Shown here piece by piece: positions 7,516 through 16,789 of a stretch of 42,063 nt of DNA. Origin of the DNA: Pseudomonadales bacterium (lineage in GTDB: Bacteria > Pseudomonadota > Gammaproteobacteria > Pseudomonadales > Azotimanducaceae). The stretch is from the NCBI GenBank assembly GCA_007131295.1, contig SLQW01000079.1, positions 1-42,063 on the forward strand. Reading direction: 5' to 3'. The notes beneath the pieces were generated by a model. It did not search any database. It was not told the origin of the DNA and worked only from the letters and a program-made list of their open reading frames with translations. The first letter of the stretch is position 1. The number at the start of each line of letters is the position of its first letter. The position numbers were made by a program, and so were the translations under genes.

Positions 7516-7891
7516 CAACGTTGTCCCCCTCGCGTATGTAGATGCGCCGCTCGCGACCAGGCCCGTGCAGACCGATGCGGCCACTCTCGAACAGCCGCAG
7601 ATCGCACTGACTCGATTCACCAGACTCGGGCTCGAACCAGACGCTGTTGCCGCTCAGGTGCCAGCGACCCGTCTCTTCCTGACGCCCGCCCGGGCCATCG
7701 TTGACCTCGTGATAGGCGCCGCCGTCAAGATCGCCTTCGAGTTCGAGACGGTAGCGCACGCCGTCCTGCTCACCCTGCCAGCGTCCGGGCAGAGCGAGCC
7801 GGCTCAGCCATGCCTGCCTGCGCTCCTGCATGTTGCGCATGAGCACCCAGGCGATCCCGGCGATGATGGCGGCAATGAGCAACAGGCGCAT
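7490..7891 (-). CDS. Small membrane-anchored protein of unknown function
   Basis: A 133-residue protein with one N-terminal transmembrane helix (MRLLLIAAIIAGIAWVLM) followed by a soluble domain of short beta-like segments (GRWQGEQDGVRYRLELEGDL, GRWHLSGNSVWFEP, CDLRLFESGRIGL). The pattern suggests a small beta-barrel or lipocalin-like fold on the periplasmic side, but I do not recognise the family. Start ATG at 7891 has GGGA 11 nt upstream. It lies 19 bp downstream of the DUF3080 lipoprotein gene and is probably co-transcribed with it. Confidence 0.7.
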   Translation of the reverse strand: MRLLLIAAIIAGIAWVLMRNMQERRQAWLSRLALPGRWQGEQDGVRYRLELEGDLDGGAYHEVNDGPGGRQEETGRWHLSGNSVWFEPESGESSQCDLRLFESGRIGLHGPGRERRIYIREGDNVVMLPRRRG

Positions 7892-7910
7892 ATTTCTTAG
7901 TCCCTTTCCA

Positions 7911-8990
7911 TCACCCGGCAGGTGACATCCCACAACTGTCCAGAACTGACTGCCACGCCGCCGTGTGGCGCTCGCGGGCAGCGACGAATGCCCGGGCGGC
8001 AGATCCGGCGGGGTCCAGAGCTTCCGCCGCAAAGGACGCGAAACCTTCGGGCGGGGCAACACCCTGAGCCGCGTTCAGCGCCTCGAGCGCAGCCGTCCAG
8101 CGACGCTGCGCCCCATGGACGGCAACCAGATAGGGCTGAACGGACTCCGCATAATAACCCCTGAAGACGTTCAACAGGATCTCTGCATCTCGCGTCGGAC
8201 GCCCCTGCGGACACAGCGGGCGGATCTCCTGCCGCTTCTCGATCAACTGCGCCACCGCGGTGAGTTGCGTGGTCAGCAGTTGCTCGCTGCGTCGCAGGCG
8301 GCCTGGGAACGCACTTCGTTCCAGCGCTTCCCAGGGCTCGTCCCAAGTGCGCATGTCGATGCCGTCGCGACCCAGAAGCGGTAGACGCCCTGCGAGCAGC
8401 AGGACCATCTCGGTCTCCGTCTGTCCCGCCAGCTCCGCCTGCGCAGGTGCCAGCGCCGGAACGTCCAGGGCATAGGCCGATGCCAGAGCACTGCTGCCCA
8501 AAGTCGCGTTCCATGCCAGAAGCGGCAGACGCTCCCGCTTGAAGGCGACGATGTCGGCGAGATCCTCGCGCAGCCCCTCCCGTTGCGGATCGCCAGCCAG
8601 ACGCTCCAGGCAGCGCTCGGCCGCGACAAGGAAACGATGCTCATGAGACAGCTGCTGGCTCGGCCTCATGACGCGGCCAAGCTGGGAACTGCGCTCCCCA
8701 ATCAACGTTCCCAGATCGCAGCGATGCAGGCTCAGAAAACGACCGAGGCCCGTACGCAGCGGCGGAACGGCGAACGTTCTTTCACGAGAACGCGGCCACG
8801 CGGGTAGCGGTGGCGGCAGAGGCTCGGACTCCAGTTCGACTGCAACTACGCGCGCGATCCGAGCGCGATAGTCATGAAGCATCGCGCCGGCAGGATCTGC
8901 GGGCGCGCACCCCGTCGCGAGGAAGGCCAGAGCGAAAAAAATAACGGACCATCCACAGGCCCAGGAGGGTTTCAACATTCCATGAGCCAT
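7911..8990 (-). CDS. DUF3080 family lipoprotein
   Basis: A 359-residue predicted lipoprotein. The signal peptide (VIFFALAFLATGC) ends in a clear lipobox with Cys28. The mature part is mostly alpha-helical and matches the gammaproteobacterial DUF3080 family, for example in DYRARIARV, LSLHRCDLGTLIGERSSQLG and the Cys-containing LVAAERCLERL. Its function is unknown. Start ATG at 8990; a second ATG at 8978 would give a slightly shorter signal peptide. It is followed by the small anchored protein gene, so the two may form one envelope-related unit. Confidence 0.85.
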   Translation of the reverse strand: MAHGMLKPSWACGWSVIFFALAFLATGCAPADPAGAMLHDYRARIARVVAVELESEPLPPPLPAWPRSRERTFAVPPLRTGLGRFLSLHRCDLGTLIGERSSQLGRVMRPSQQLSHEHRFLVAAERCLERLAGDPQREGLREDLADIVAFKRERLPLLAWNATLGSSALASAYALDVPALAPAQAELAGQTETEMVLLLAGRLPLLGRDGIDMRTWDEPWEALERSAFPGRLRRSEQLLTTQLTAVAQLIEKRQEIRPLCPQGRPTRDAEILLNVFRGYYAESVQPYLVAVHGAQRRWTAALEALNAAQGVAPPEGFASFAAEALDPAGSAARAFVAARERHTAAWQSVLDSCGMSPAG

Positions 8991-9023
8991 CCGCTATCGC
9001 CCGCGGAAAGCACCTGAACCAGG

Positions 9024-9308
9024 CTACAACCACTCTCTGCTGATGTCCTGGACGACCGCGTCGACCCGAAGCTCCAAGTCGCGCTCGACGCGAGCGGCGA
9101 GATCGGACGCACTCCGGCGATTGCCGGCGACGATGATGATACTCCAAACCGAGAACTCCGGATCATCACTGCCATGCTCGCACAAAGCGATTCCGCTCTC
9201 ACGGCCGAGACGCTGACGGAGCCCGCCGAGGCGCTGCCGCTTTTCCTTGAGCGACCGGCATCCATCCAGATGGAAGTGCACATTGAGCAGAACGATCGCG
9301 GGATTCAT
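9024..9308 (-). CDS. DUF503 family protein (YlxP-like)
   Basis: A 94-residue protein with the DUF503 core: a first strand VLLNVHFHLDGCRSLKEKR (the SLKEKR motif is diagnostic) and a ferredoxin-like layout of two alternating strand-helix units. In Firmicutes the family is encoded beside ribosome maturation genes, but its role is unsettled. Its ATG overlaps the stop of the acylphosphatase gene (ATGA, 9305-9308), so translation is probably coupled. Finding it between an acylphosphatase and a lipoprotein gene is not the usual neighbourhood. Confidence 0.8.
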   Translation of the reverse strand: MNPAIVLLNVHFHLDGCRSLKEKRQRLGGLRQRLGRESGIALCEHGSDDPEFSVWSIIIVAGNRRSASDLAARVERDLELRVDAVVQDISREWL

Positions 9309-9580
9309 CGGCGTATTTCGAAGCCTTCGATTCCTGACGTGACCTCAGCTGGCGCAACCTCGACACCGTCCACTCTGGCTCCGGGCGGACCCTGCCGGGT
9401 CCACGCGAGCATGGAGTCCACCGCTGCACTCGGCCCCTGAATGTGCATGGCGACGCTGCCGTCATCAACGTTGCGCACCCACCCGACGACGCCGAACCTG
9501 CGTGCAGCGTCCGCGGAAGAAGCGCGATAGAACACGCCCTGCACCCGCCCACGCACTCGAACGGTGTACGCGCTCGTCAT
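9305..9580 (-). CDS. acyP: Acylphosphatase
   Basis: A 91-residue acylphosphatase, which hydrolyses acyl phosphates in the cytosol. The phosphate-binding loop VRGRVQGVFYR carries the catalytic Arg, and GWVRNVDDGSV carries the catalytic Asn; length and ending (GFEIRR) are typical. I placed the start at the ATG at 9580, which overlaps the stop of the upstream GNAT gene (TGATG); the open frame further upstream is antisense-like and not part of the family. It is the middle gene of a three-gene coupled cluster. Confidence 0.93.
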   Translation of the reverse strand: MTSAYTVRVRGRVQGVFYRASSADAARRFGVVGWVRNVDDGSVAMHIQGPSAAVDSMLAWTRQGPPGARVDGVEVAPAEVTSGIEGFEIRR

Positions 9581-10125
9581 CAGGTCGTTGGTGTTCCCAG
9601 TTCCAAGTGGGCGGCGTAGTCCTCGGGCGTGAGTTCGAAGAAAACGGTATCGAGACCGTGAAACTTGCCGCGCTTCATGAATACCATGCCGAGCCGCTGC
9701 ATAACCTTGACGGAAGACTGATTCGGGGTATCGGTGGCGGCCACGACCCGGCTGAAGCCGCAACGCTCGAAGCCGTCCCGGATGACGACGTGACCTGCCT
9801 CGGTCACCAAGCCCTTACCCCAAAGCCGCGGCAGAATCCCATAGAGCAGCTCGGGTTCGCCGGACTCTTCGAACACTCGGAAGCCGCAGAAGCCTACGAG
9901 CGCGTCTCCTTCTGCACGCAGCAGCAAAGCCCAGAACCCGAATCCACGTTGCGCAAAATTGCTTTCGCTGGCCTTGATCACTGCAATCGCCTGCTCTCGC
10001 GACATGACGCGATCGTCCCAGAGATAGCGGCGCACGTCCGGGTCGGTCCACAGACTGTGCAGGGCATCGAGGTGTTCGTCCGCGAATGGCCTCAAACGCA
10101 GGCGCTCGGTCTCGAGCTCGTGCAC
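9580..10125 (-). CDS. GNAT family N-acetyltransferase (RimJ/RimL type)
   Basis: A 181-residue acetyltransferase using acetyl-CoA. It starts with LETERLRLRPFADEHLDAL, typical of the Acetyltransf_3 (RimJ/RimL-like) branch, and has the acetyl-CoA loop in ILPRLWGKGLVTEAG followed by ATDTPNQSSVKVMQRLGM, also typical. Its substrate cannot be told from sequence. The start is a GTG at 10125 with a strong GGAGGG 6 nt upstream. It is the first gene of the cluster with acylphosphatase and DUF503. Confidence 0.88.
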   Translation of the reverse strand: MHELETERLRLRPFADEHLDALHSLWTDPDVRRYLWDDRVMSREQAIAVIKASESNFAQRGFGFWALLLRAEGDALVGFCGFRVFEESGEPELLYGILPRLWGKGLVTEAGHVVIRDGFERCGFSRVVAATDTPNQSSVKVMQRLGMVFMKRGKFHGLDTVFFELTPEDYAAHLELGTPTT

Positions 10126-10190
10126 ACGCTGCCCTCCGCGGCGTTGGCCGATGCCCGGAGTCTAAGTACCCTCGAACGGAATTACGAGCG

Positions 10191-10210
10191 CGCTCGGCTT
10201 GCGCCGAGCG
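10191..10210 (-). terminator. Hairpin downstream of the dynamin-like gene
   Basis: An 8-bp perfect stem (CGCTCGGC/GCCGAGCG) with loop TTGC, 66 bp past the stop of the dynamin-like gene and 65 bp before the GNAT start. It lacks a T-run, so it is only a weak terminator candidate separating the two transcription units. Confidence 0.4.
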
Positions 10211-10276
10211 GCTGTCACCAGGCTGCATAGCAAGCCTCGTCCAGCGCCACCAACCCATGCTTCCGCGCTGTCCGGT

Positions 10277-12403
10277 TCAGGCGGGTTGGTCTTCCGTCTG
10301 TTCCGCGGCATCCTGAGCTACCGCCAGGAAATCCAGCGGACGCCCCAGCGCAGCAGGATCCACAGCTGCCAGTTCGTCCATCAAAGCCGCCACCTGCTGG
10401 CCACGCTCGGCCACGTGGCGCCTGACCTGCGCGAGCCGATCCACCACCTGTCGAACCGCTTCGAGTTCCGCATCCACTTCGGTGAGTTCACGGCTGATAG
10501 CTTCACGCCGGGCACTGCACTGACCATCGAGCTCGGCGGCCAATTCGCCCTTGTGATACTCGAGCCAGGTTTCGAGCAGACTGCCACTCGCGCTTTCCAG
10601 CGCAGGGGCAAGCAGACGGTCGATTTGCGTCGACATGGCTTCGCGGCCAGCGTCACCAAGACGCCGGGTCTTCTCGGCGGCAACGATCGGCAGATCCGGG
10701 GCATCGGCGGGACCGAACAGGCGGCGGCGAACGGTGGCCGGACGACGCAGGAGCAGCCAGTCGAAGAAGCGGCGGCGCACGGGCACCTGCATGGCATCGA
10801 GCACGGCCGTCGGAGAGGGCAGATCGCGCGCGATCGGTCGCTCGTCGAGAACGCTGCGCACCGCAGCCGTGAGATCGACACCCGCAGCCTCCAAGTCACT
10901 CGCCTGATCCGCATCGAGGTCTGCGAGCGTCGCCGCTGGGCCGAGCTGGCTTTCACACTCGTCGCGCAGCAGTCGACTCAGGTCCTCGTGCAGCCGCTCC
11001 AGTTCAGGCGCCAGCCGCTCACGACAGAGTTCACCCAGGCTGCTGTCGTCTTCGAACCATTGCGCCAGAGCATCCTGCAGCGTTGCGCGCGCAGCTTCCC
11101 GCATGGGTTCGACTTCGGCCGCGATCCGATCGCGCAGCAGCGTGCCCTGGCGGACCGCCAGCGCACGCCAGTCCACCGCCACGATGCGATCGAGCGCCGC
11201 ATCCGCCTTGGCGAGCTCGGCGCGCCTTTCCGCCAGGGTCCGGCCGCGTCCCTGCAGGCTCAGAACATCACCATGCTCGAGCAAGTCGGACAGGTCGTCG
11301 AGCAGCGCTGCCGCACGTTGCAGCCCATCGGCGACGAAACCACGCAGGTATTCGTTGCTGTTGAGATAATCCGTGAGATCGTGCAACAGGGTGGAAAAAT
11401 CCCCCGCCTCCCGAGCTTCTGAGGACGGCGCCCCACCGGCAAGACGCGCACTGGCGGCCCGGAGCAGGTCAACGGGATAAATCTGGAGACGACCATCACG
11501 CCGCGCCTCGCGCAGCGCAGCGGTCATGGCCAGATTCTCGAAAGCCCGAACCACGGCCTGGGGATCGGCATGCTCCAACGACGGCACCAGGGCACCGTCG
11601 GGCTGAAGATCCTCTTTCGTAGAATCAAGATTCACGACAAGAAAAATGCGGCCGAAAAGCTCGAGCAACTCTTCGAATTCAGCGAACACCTGATCCAGGA
11701 ACAGGTTGTCCGTCTTGACAACGAAGATCGCGCAAGCCGCCGCATTGCGGAAATCACGGGTCATGCGGTCGTAACCGAACTTCATGCGCGCATAGAGCCC
11801 CGGTGTATCCACAAGCACGGCACCGGACTGCGCAAGATCACCTGCCGGAACGCGGATGTCGATACGGCGGATGGCGGTCGTGGCGTGCTGCTGCGGCTCG
11901 AAGTCGATGCCGGCGGCTTCGCAGCTGCGCAAGGCCTCCACCAGAGCACCATGATCCTCGGAGACGGCCTTAGCCAGCGCCAACTCGTCCTCGAGCGCTT
12001 CCGTGGTTCCGTTGTATCGGGTGATCTGACAGCGGGTGGTATCCGCATGGGCGACGTGAACGAGGCAGGGGTAGGCGGGCAGACAGCTCACCTCGCTGAC
12101 GTATTTGCCGCAGATCGCATTCATCAGCGTGCTCTTGCCGCTCTTGAGCGGACCGAAGATGAGCACGTACGCCTGCTGTTCGGCCATCTTGTCCACCAGC
12201 AGGGAGAGCTGGTCCGCCACTTCGCGCAGCGCAGGCAGCACGGCAGGAATGGCTGTGGTATCCGCGGCGAAATCATCCGCAAGTTCGGCGATCGGCACGA
12301 GCAGTGGCGAAAGTTCCCGCTCGACCGCCTCGCAAAAGTGGCTGAGCAGGCCCTGCATCGGCCCGCCGGCGGGTCTTTCCTGAAGGTCTTCTTCCACTGT
12401 CAT
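10277..12403 (-). CDS. Dynamin-like large GTPase
   Basis: A 708-residue protein with a dynamin-type GTPase domain in its first half. The G1 loop is GPLKSGKST (84-92), G3 is DTPGL (199-203) and G4 is probably TKED (262-265). The rest is largely helical with several charged heptad-like segments (about 370-470 and 620-680), as expected for the stalk of a bacterial dynamin-like protein. Members bind and remodel membranes or mediate envelope stress responses. I see no transmembrane helix, so it probably binds membranes peripherally. Start ATG at 12403 has GGAGG 6 nt upstream. The TetR-like gene is 56 bp upstream on the same strand. The exact role is unknown. Confidence 0.85.
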   Translation of the reverse strand: MTVEEDLQERPAGGPMQGLLSHFCEAVERELSPLLVPIAELADDFAADTTAIPAVLPALREVADQLSLLVDKMAEQQAYVLIFGPLKSGKSTLMNAICGKYVSEVSCLPAYPCLVHVAHADTTRCQITRYNGTTEALEDELALAKAVSEDHGALVEALRSCEAAGIDFEPQQHATTAIRRIDIRVPAGDLAQSGAVLVDTPGLYARMKFGYDRMTRDFRNAAACAIFVVKTDNLFLDQVFAEFEELLELFGRIFLVVNLDSTKEDLQPDGALVPSLEHADPQAVVRAFENLAMTAALREARRDGRLQIYPVDLLRAASARLAGGAPSSEAREAGDFSTLLHDLTDYLNSNEYLRGFVADGLQRAAALLDDLSDLLEHGDVLSLQGRGRTLAERRAELAKADAALDRIVAVDWRALAVRQGTLLRDRIAAEVEPMREAARATLQDALAQWFEDDSSLGELCRERLAPELERLHEDLSRLLRDECESQLGPAATLADLDADQASDLEAAGVDLTAAVRSVLDERPIARDLPSPTAVLDAMQVPVRRRFFDWLLLRRPATVRRRLFGPADAPDLPIVAAEKTRRLGDAGREAMSTQIDRLLAPALESASGSLLETWLEYHKGELAAELDGQCSARREAISRELTEVDAELEAVRQVVDRLAQVRRHVAERGQQVAALMDELAAVDPAALGRPLDFLAVAQDAAEQTEDQPA

Positions 12404-12459
12404 CGTCGCCTCCTCTGCCTTATGAGTCGTGGCGCGTCATCGCGCCGTATTCACTGCGT

Positions 12460-13146
12460 TCACGTCCGCGCGCCATCCTGCTTGCGCTCGGCGTGCTGTC
12501 GCTCGTCCGCGGCACCTGTCGCCGGAGGCCAAACTTCGGCTGCACCCGCCATAGCGCGGCCCCAGGCACCAAGACTCAGCGCTGCCTGCTCCGCCGGGCG
12601 CAGACATCGCTCTAAAAAGTCCGCCGTTGCCGTAGAGCCTTCCGAATCATCACGCATCCAGCGCGCGAACGTGGCCAGATAAATGCCGGTGAGGATCGTC
12701 TCCTCGGCGGCGCGCCGCAGGAAGGTGGCGTCAAGTCCGGCAGCTTCCCGCAGCCACTGTACGGTGCGACTGACCCGCAGCAACCCTGGAATCTGCACGT
12801 GCAGATGACCGGGTTCCAGCTTGCCGCCGATCATCTCACGGACGACCCGCCGATGCGGGGTGAGCGGCTCGAACCATGCCATCATGAGCGCCTGCAGGCG
12901 CTGCCGCGGCTCGAGCGTGGCCATGAGCGGAGCTTCGGACTGGGCGAGCATGCTGGCGTCGGCCCGATCGAAGAAAGCATCGACCAGGTCTTCTTTCTCT
13001 GCGAACTCGAGGCGCACCGAGTCTAGAGGGACACCCAGCTTCGCTGCCACCGCGTGCAGCCGTACCGATTCCCAGCTGTCCACTGCTGCAAGCGCCAGCG
13101 CCTCATCCAGAATCCGCTCGCGCAGGCGGGGATCCTGACCTGTCAT
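12460..13146 (-). CDS. TetR-like transcriptional regulator
   Basis: A 228-residue protein whose first 60 residues (RERILDEALALAAVDSWESV, then AVAAKLGVPLDSVRLEFAEK) match a TetR-type helix-turn-helix, although the turn region is atypical and somewhat COQ9-like. The rest is helical, fitting a ligand-binding or dimerisation domain. Start ATG at 13146 has GAGAGG about 6 nt upstream. It lies 30 bp after the second permease gene and 56 bp before the dynamin-like gene, so it may be the local regulator of the ABC transporter operon. Confidence 0.65.
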   Translation of the reverse strand: MTGQDPRLRERILDEALALAAVDSWESVRLHAVAAKLGVPLDSVRLEFAEKEDLVDAFFDRADASMLAQSEAPLMATLEPRQRLQALMMAWFEPLTPHRRVVREMIGGKLEPGHLHVQIPGLLRVSRTVQWLREAAGLDATFLRRAAEETILTGIYLATFARWMRDDSEGSTATADFLERCLRPAEQAALSLGAWGRAMAGAAEVWPPATGAADERQHAERKQDGART

Positions 13147-13176
13147 GCCATACCTCTCGGGGATCGCTGCTGCGCC

Positions 13177-14637
13177 TCATCTGCCAGCCACCACCTTATG
13201 GAGGCGACGCGAGCGCCGCAATGCCAAAGTGGTGAAAAAAGTGGCAAGCAGGGTCGGCAGCAGCAACGGAATGGCCGCGCGGGCGAGCAGCGAGGAAGCA
13301 GACTCCTCGGTACGCTCAAATCCGGGAATAGCATCATGGTCAAGAAACGCCTCGCCCGTAAGCACCCGAGGCATGAAGAACTCGCGCCAGGTTTCATGCT
13401 GGGCTTGAACTTGACGTTGGAAGTCCTGCTGTCGTGCCTCGCCGGTCCCGGCCGCATCGGCAAGTCCGTCCATGGCGAGCATGGCCGGCGATAGCAGCCG
13501 CAAAGCGGCAACCTGCCGGCTGCGCGCCTGCCGCTGCTGTTCGAACCGCTCCGACAGAGGCTGCAGCGCATCCTGGACCCGCTCCTGCACCAGCAAGCGC
13601 TGGGCGAAGAAGTCGTCGAAATCCACGTCCTCGCCCGCCATCTCGGGGTGATCCTCCAGGTACTGGGCGAGCACAGCGCTGCCCTCGGCACGGGCCGCGT
13701 CGGTGGCGGCGCGCATCGCGTCGACATACTCGATGCGCGATGGTTGCGGGTGCCTCAGTTCCAGACTCACGTTAGCGACGGCAGGAAGGAGGACCACCAC
13801 CATGAGCCATGCCCCGGCCAGGGTCAGCGCCGTGCGCACCGTGTCCAGAGGCAGTGTTCCCACCCAGGCGCCGAGGGTCGTCCAGAACGTGAGGTAAACC
13901 ACCACCTGAAGCGCCCACAACAGGTAACGCAAACCCGTTTGCGCGGCCGCCGGGTCCTCCCCGACCGCTTCGTAGCCGCTCTCGCCGTGCCACAGGACGA
14001 CGCCCGCGCCAGCGAGCAGGATGGGCACGGCTACCAATCCGAAACGCAGCGCAGAGCGCAGGCCCAGCCATGCATCGAGTCGCCCACTCTGCAACGCCAG
14101 CATCGGCAGCATGCCCTCCTCGCGCTCGCGCGCGGGGTTGACTGCAAGCAGACCCAGCAGCAGCAGCGGCGCCAGATACACCACCACGAAGCTGACGTCG
14201 AAACGGCCGATCGCCAGTTGCCGCGGGTGCGCGAACTCGCCTTCTGCGAGCAACCGGTCGGGCGGATCGAGCGATACGAGCTGCCAAGCTGCATGCAGGT
14301 CGCTCTGACCCACCGAAAGGCTCCCAAGAGCGGTAGGCGGGAGCATGGGATGCTGGACGCCGAGGCGCCGTCCCACCACATCCGCATTGCGCGGATCGCG
14401 GAAGGGAGAGATTTCCCCGCCCTGCTCCTTGAGCCGGATGGCCTGCCACTTCACCGCCTCTAGCCGCGCCGCGTCCTCATAGAGACGCTCGGCCAAATCC
14501 GTCAGTAGTCGATCGTGGCGAAGCAACCCCTGGGCCACGGCAGCTGCGAGTGCGGCGAGCAGCACGAACAGCGCTACCTGCACCGCGGGGTCTCGGATCA
14601 GCAGCCGCAATTCACCGCGCAGGACGACCCGGTTCAT
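13177..14637 (-). CDS. ABC transporter permease (DUF3526 type), second of two
   Basis: A 486-residue ABC-2-type membrane protein. One N-terminal helix (VALFVLLAALAAAVAQGLL) is followed by a large extracytoplasmic domain of about 130 residues, then five further helices with a second loop of about 180 residues before the last one. This arrangement is typical of DUF3526 permeases. Its ATG overlaps the stop of the first permease gene (ATGA at 14634-14637), so the two should be made together and probably form a heterodimer with the ATPase. The substrate is unknown. Confidence 0.85.
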   Translation of the reverse strand: MNRVVLRGELRLLIRDPAVQVALFVLLAALAAAVAQGLLRHDRLLTDLAERLYEDAARLEAVKWQAIRLKEQGGEISPFRDPRNADVVGRRLGVQHPMLPPTALGSLSVGQSDLHAAWQLVSLDPPDRLLAEGEFAHPRQLAIGRFDVSFVVVYLAPLLLLGLLAVNPAREREEGMLPMLALQSGRLDAWLGLRSALRFGLVAVPILLAGAGVVLWHGESGYEAVGEDPAAAQTGLRYLLWALQVVVYLTFWTTLGAWVGTLPLDTVRTALTLAGAWLMVVVLLPAVANVSLELRHPQPSRIEYVDAMRAATDAARAEGSAVLAQYLEDHPEMAGEDVDFDDFFAQRLLVQERVQDALQPLSERFEQQRQARSRQVAALRLLSPAMLAMDGLADAAGTGEARQQDFQRQVQAQHETWREFFMPRVLTGEAFLDHDAIPGFERTEESASSLLARAAIPLLLPTLLATFFTTLALRRSRRLHKVVAGR

Positions 14638-16031
14638 GGTGCCAAACGCGGTGCGACCCGGAGCAGGCCGAGTCCGGGGACGAGGAACCAGAGCACGAGC
14701 ACGGTCAATGCGGATGCCTGGCTGAGCAGTGCATTGCTCACCCGCAAGCCTTCATAACTGAACTCGGGAACCGTTGCCCAAAGATCCGCCCCGGCGCTGA
14801 GGCGCTGACCATCCTGTTCCGGATGGCGCGTGATGTAGTCGTTCATCAGCGCCTGAATGGTTCGCCGGTACTGCTCGGCGCTGTCGAAGAAGTGTCGGTA
14901 GTGGAGCAGATCAGTGCCCGCAAGAGCGGTGGTGGCAGATGTCACGGCCAGATAGGGGGCAATCAGACCGAAGCGCTGCAGCAGGCTCTCCTGGGCCAGG
15001 AACCCGTCATGAAGACGGCCGAAATGCTCATCAAAAACCGCGTAACCATGCTCCTCGCCCACCTGCAGGCGAATGCCGTCGAGGTTTACCGGTAAATCAC
15101 TTGTCCGCTCGACTTCGTGCTCCTTGAGCAGGGCTGCCGTGCGCTGCGCGAGCATCGCATCGAGTTCGGCGGTAGCGCCGAGATCGTCCGCAATCGCCTG
15201 ACGAAATGCCAGACTCGTGGGAGTGGGGTGCCGCCACTCTGCCCACTCCATGACTATCCGCGGAGCCACGAGCGTACCGAGGGCCCATAGCCCGAGGAGA
15301 ATCAACAGCGCGCCACGCACAGTCCGGCAGCAGGCAGACACCAGCAGACAGATGAGCAGAAATCCTCCGAGGTAGAGGCTCACAACGACACCGGTCCCCA
15401 GCCATCGCAACAGTGCGTCGGTTTCCGCAGCAGCGAACATGAGCACGGCCGTCGCGAGCAGCCAGAGCGGCAGCAGCAGGAGCAGAAGCAGGACGCTGAG
15501 CGCCAACGCCTTGCCCAAGACCCAGCGCCCGGGAGCCACGCCCTGCGCCATGAGCAGGCGCAGCGTGCCTCGCTCACGCTCACCGGCGATAGCGGGGGCA
15601 GCAAGCAGCACGACCAGGAGCGGCAGCAGAGCCGTGACGATGGTCGCAGGTGTGAGTTGGCCGAAGCGTCCAGCCGAGCCCGCGTCCTGGGCCGGACGGT
15701 AAAGGGCTTCATTCTGGCGGTGGGCTTCCAGCCAGACGGTGACCGGCAGATAGGGGTGCAGGCCCGGCTCGAAGAACGCCAGCGGGGCCGCGGGGCGGAA
15801 CGCATAGAGGCCATAGTGAGCCGCCGAATGAGGATGCTTGTCCTCCTGCTGCAGCCAGCGCTCCCGTTCACCGGCACTGGCAGCATGCCAGGCCTCGTGC
15901 TGCACCCTCGCCTGCTCGGCCGCGCCGAGCACGGCGCCCACCGCCAGCAGCGCGAGGATCACGAGCAGCATCCAGAAGCTCCCGTCGCGTCTTAACTCCA
16001 GCCACTCCTTCGCGATGAGCCTTTTCATCAT
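14634..16031 (-). CDS. ABC transporter permease (DUF3526 type), first of two
   Basis: A 465-residue permease paralogous to its downstream neighbour. It begins MMKRLIAKEWLELRRDGSFW with the first helix near residues 17-37, then a roughly 120-residue external domain, a block of helices including LLPLLVVLLAAPAIAGERERG (the ERERGT segment recurs in the paralogue as EREEG) and a long second loop before the last helix. ATG overlaps give tight coupling on both sides: ATGA with the ATPase at 16028-16031 and with the second permease at 14634-14637. A second ATG two codons in could also start it. Confidence 0.87.
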   Translation of the reverse strand: MMKRLIAKEWLELRRDGSFWMLLVILALLAVGAVLGAAEQARVQHEAWHAASAGERERWLQQEDKHPHSAAHYGLYAFRPAAPLAFFEPGLHPYLPVTVWLEAHRQNEALYRPAQDAGSAGRFGQLTPATIVTALLPLLVVLLAAPAIAGERERGTLRLLMAQGVAPGRWVLGKALALSVLLLLLLLPLWLLATAVLMFAAAETDALLRWLGTGVVVSLYLGGFLLICLLVSACCRTVRGALLILLGLWALGTLVAPRIVMEWAEWRHPTPTSLAFRQAIADDLGATAELDAMLAQRTAALLKEHEVERTSDLPVNLDGIRLQVGEEHGYAVFDEHFGRLHDGFLAQESLLQRFGLIAPYLAVTSATTALAGTDLLHYRHFFDSAEQYRRTIQALMNDYITRHPEQDGQRLSAGADLWATVPEFSYEGLRVSNALLSQASALTVLVLWFLVPGLGLLRVAPRLAP

Positions 16032-16789
16032 GGTCCCGTGCCTTGCAGCTGTCTGACTTCCTCCAGATAGAGGGTCTCGAGCTCGGCCCCTGCCACCGAG
16101 TCTGCATCCAGATCCTGGCGTAAACGACCCGCAACGAGGATGCCGATGCGGGAGGCCACCTCACGGGCGCGGAACAGATCATGGGTCGCCATGAGGATGG
16201 TGATGCCCTGCCCGGCCAGATCGCGCAGGCTGGCGTTCAGCTCCCAGGCAGCCTGCGGGTCGAGACCCGACGTGGGTTCGTCGAGCAGCATCACCGGCGC
16301 CCTCCTGGCCAGGGCGATGGCGATACCCACCTTCTGCCGCATGCCCTTGGAGTAGGTCGCCACACGACGGTCGTGGGCCGCATCCGCAAGGCCGGCCCGC
16401 CGCAGACAGTCACGTAGCATGTCCGTGTCAGCAGCAACCGTGCTGCCGAGCGCGTGGAAGTACTCGAGATTCTCGAATCCGGTAAGACGCGGATAGAGCT
16501 GCACCTGTTCTGGAATGTAGGCCAGACGCCGGCGCGCACCCTCGGGATCCGCGAGCACGTCGACACCGTCGATCCGGGCACGGCCCTGGTCCGGGGTCAG
16601 AAAGCCGAGCAGGATGTTCAGCGTCGTCGTCTTGCCGGCGCCGTTCGGGCCGAGCAGGGCATAGCAGGTTCCTCGCTGGATCGTGAGGTCCAATCCCGCA
16701 AGGGCCTGCTGGCTGCCGAAGCGCTTGTGCAGGTCGACCAGCTCGAGCGGCGCCGAGTTCCCAGGAGCAGCGGCCAGATCAGACACCAC
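16028..16789 (-). CDS. ABC transporter ATP-binding protein (NosF/CcmA-like)
   Basis: A 253-residue ABC ATPase that would energise the two DUF3526 permeases. Walker A is GPNGAGKTT, the signature is YSKGMRQKVGIAIALA (the SKGMRQ form common in the NosF/Nat/drug branch), Walker B is VMLLDEPTSGLD and the switch His lies in MATHD. The start is GTG at 16789, followed by a second GTG codon. It overlaps the 3' end of the TonB-receptor relic by 11 bp, so the four genes were organised as one operon. Confidence 0.93.
   Translation of the reverse strand: MVSDLAAAPGNSAPLELVDLHKRFGSQQALAGLDLTIQRGTCYALLGPNGAGKTTTLNILLGFLTPDQGRARIDGVDVLADPEGARRRLAYIPEQVQLYPRLTGFENLEYFHALGSTVAADTDMLRDCLRRAGLADAAHDRRVATYSKGMRQKVGIAIALARRAPVMLLDEPTSGLDPQAAWELNASLRDLAGQGITILMATHDLFRAREVASRIGILVAGRLRQDLDADSVAGAELETLYLEEVRQLQGTGP

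Noticed and set aside
6093-7541. A 482-codon frame overlapping the symporter in another phase
   Set aside because: The product is Arg/Pro-rich without membrane helices, while the overlapping frame is a clear PutP-like transporter.
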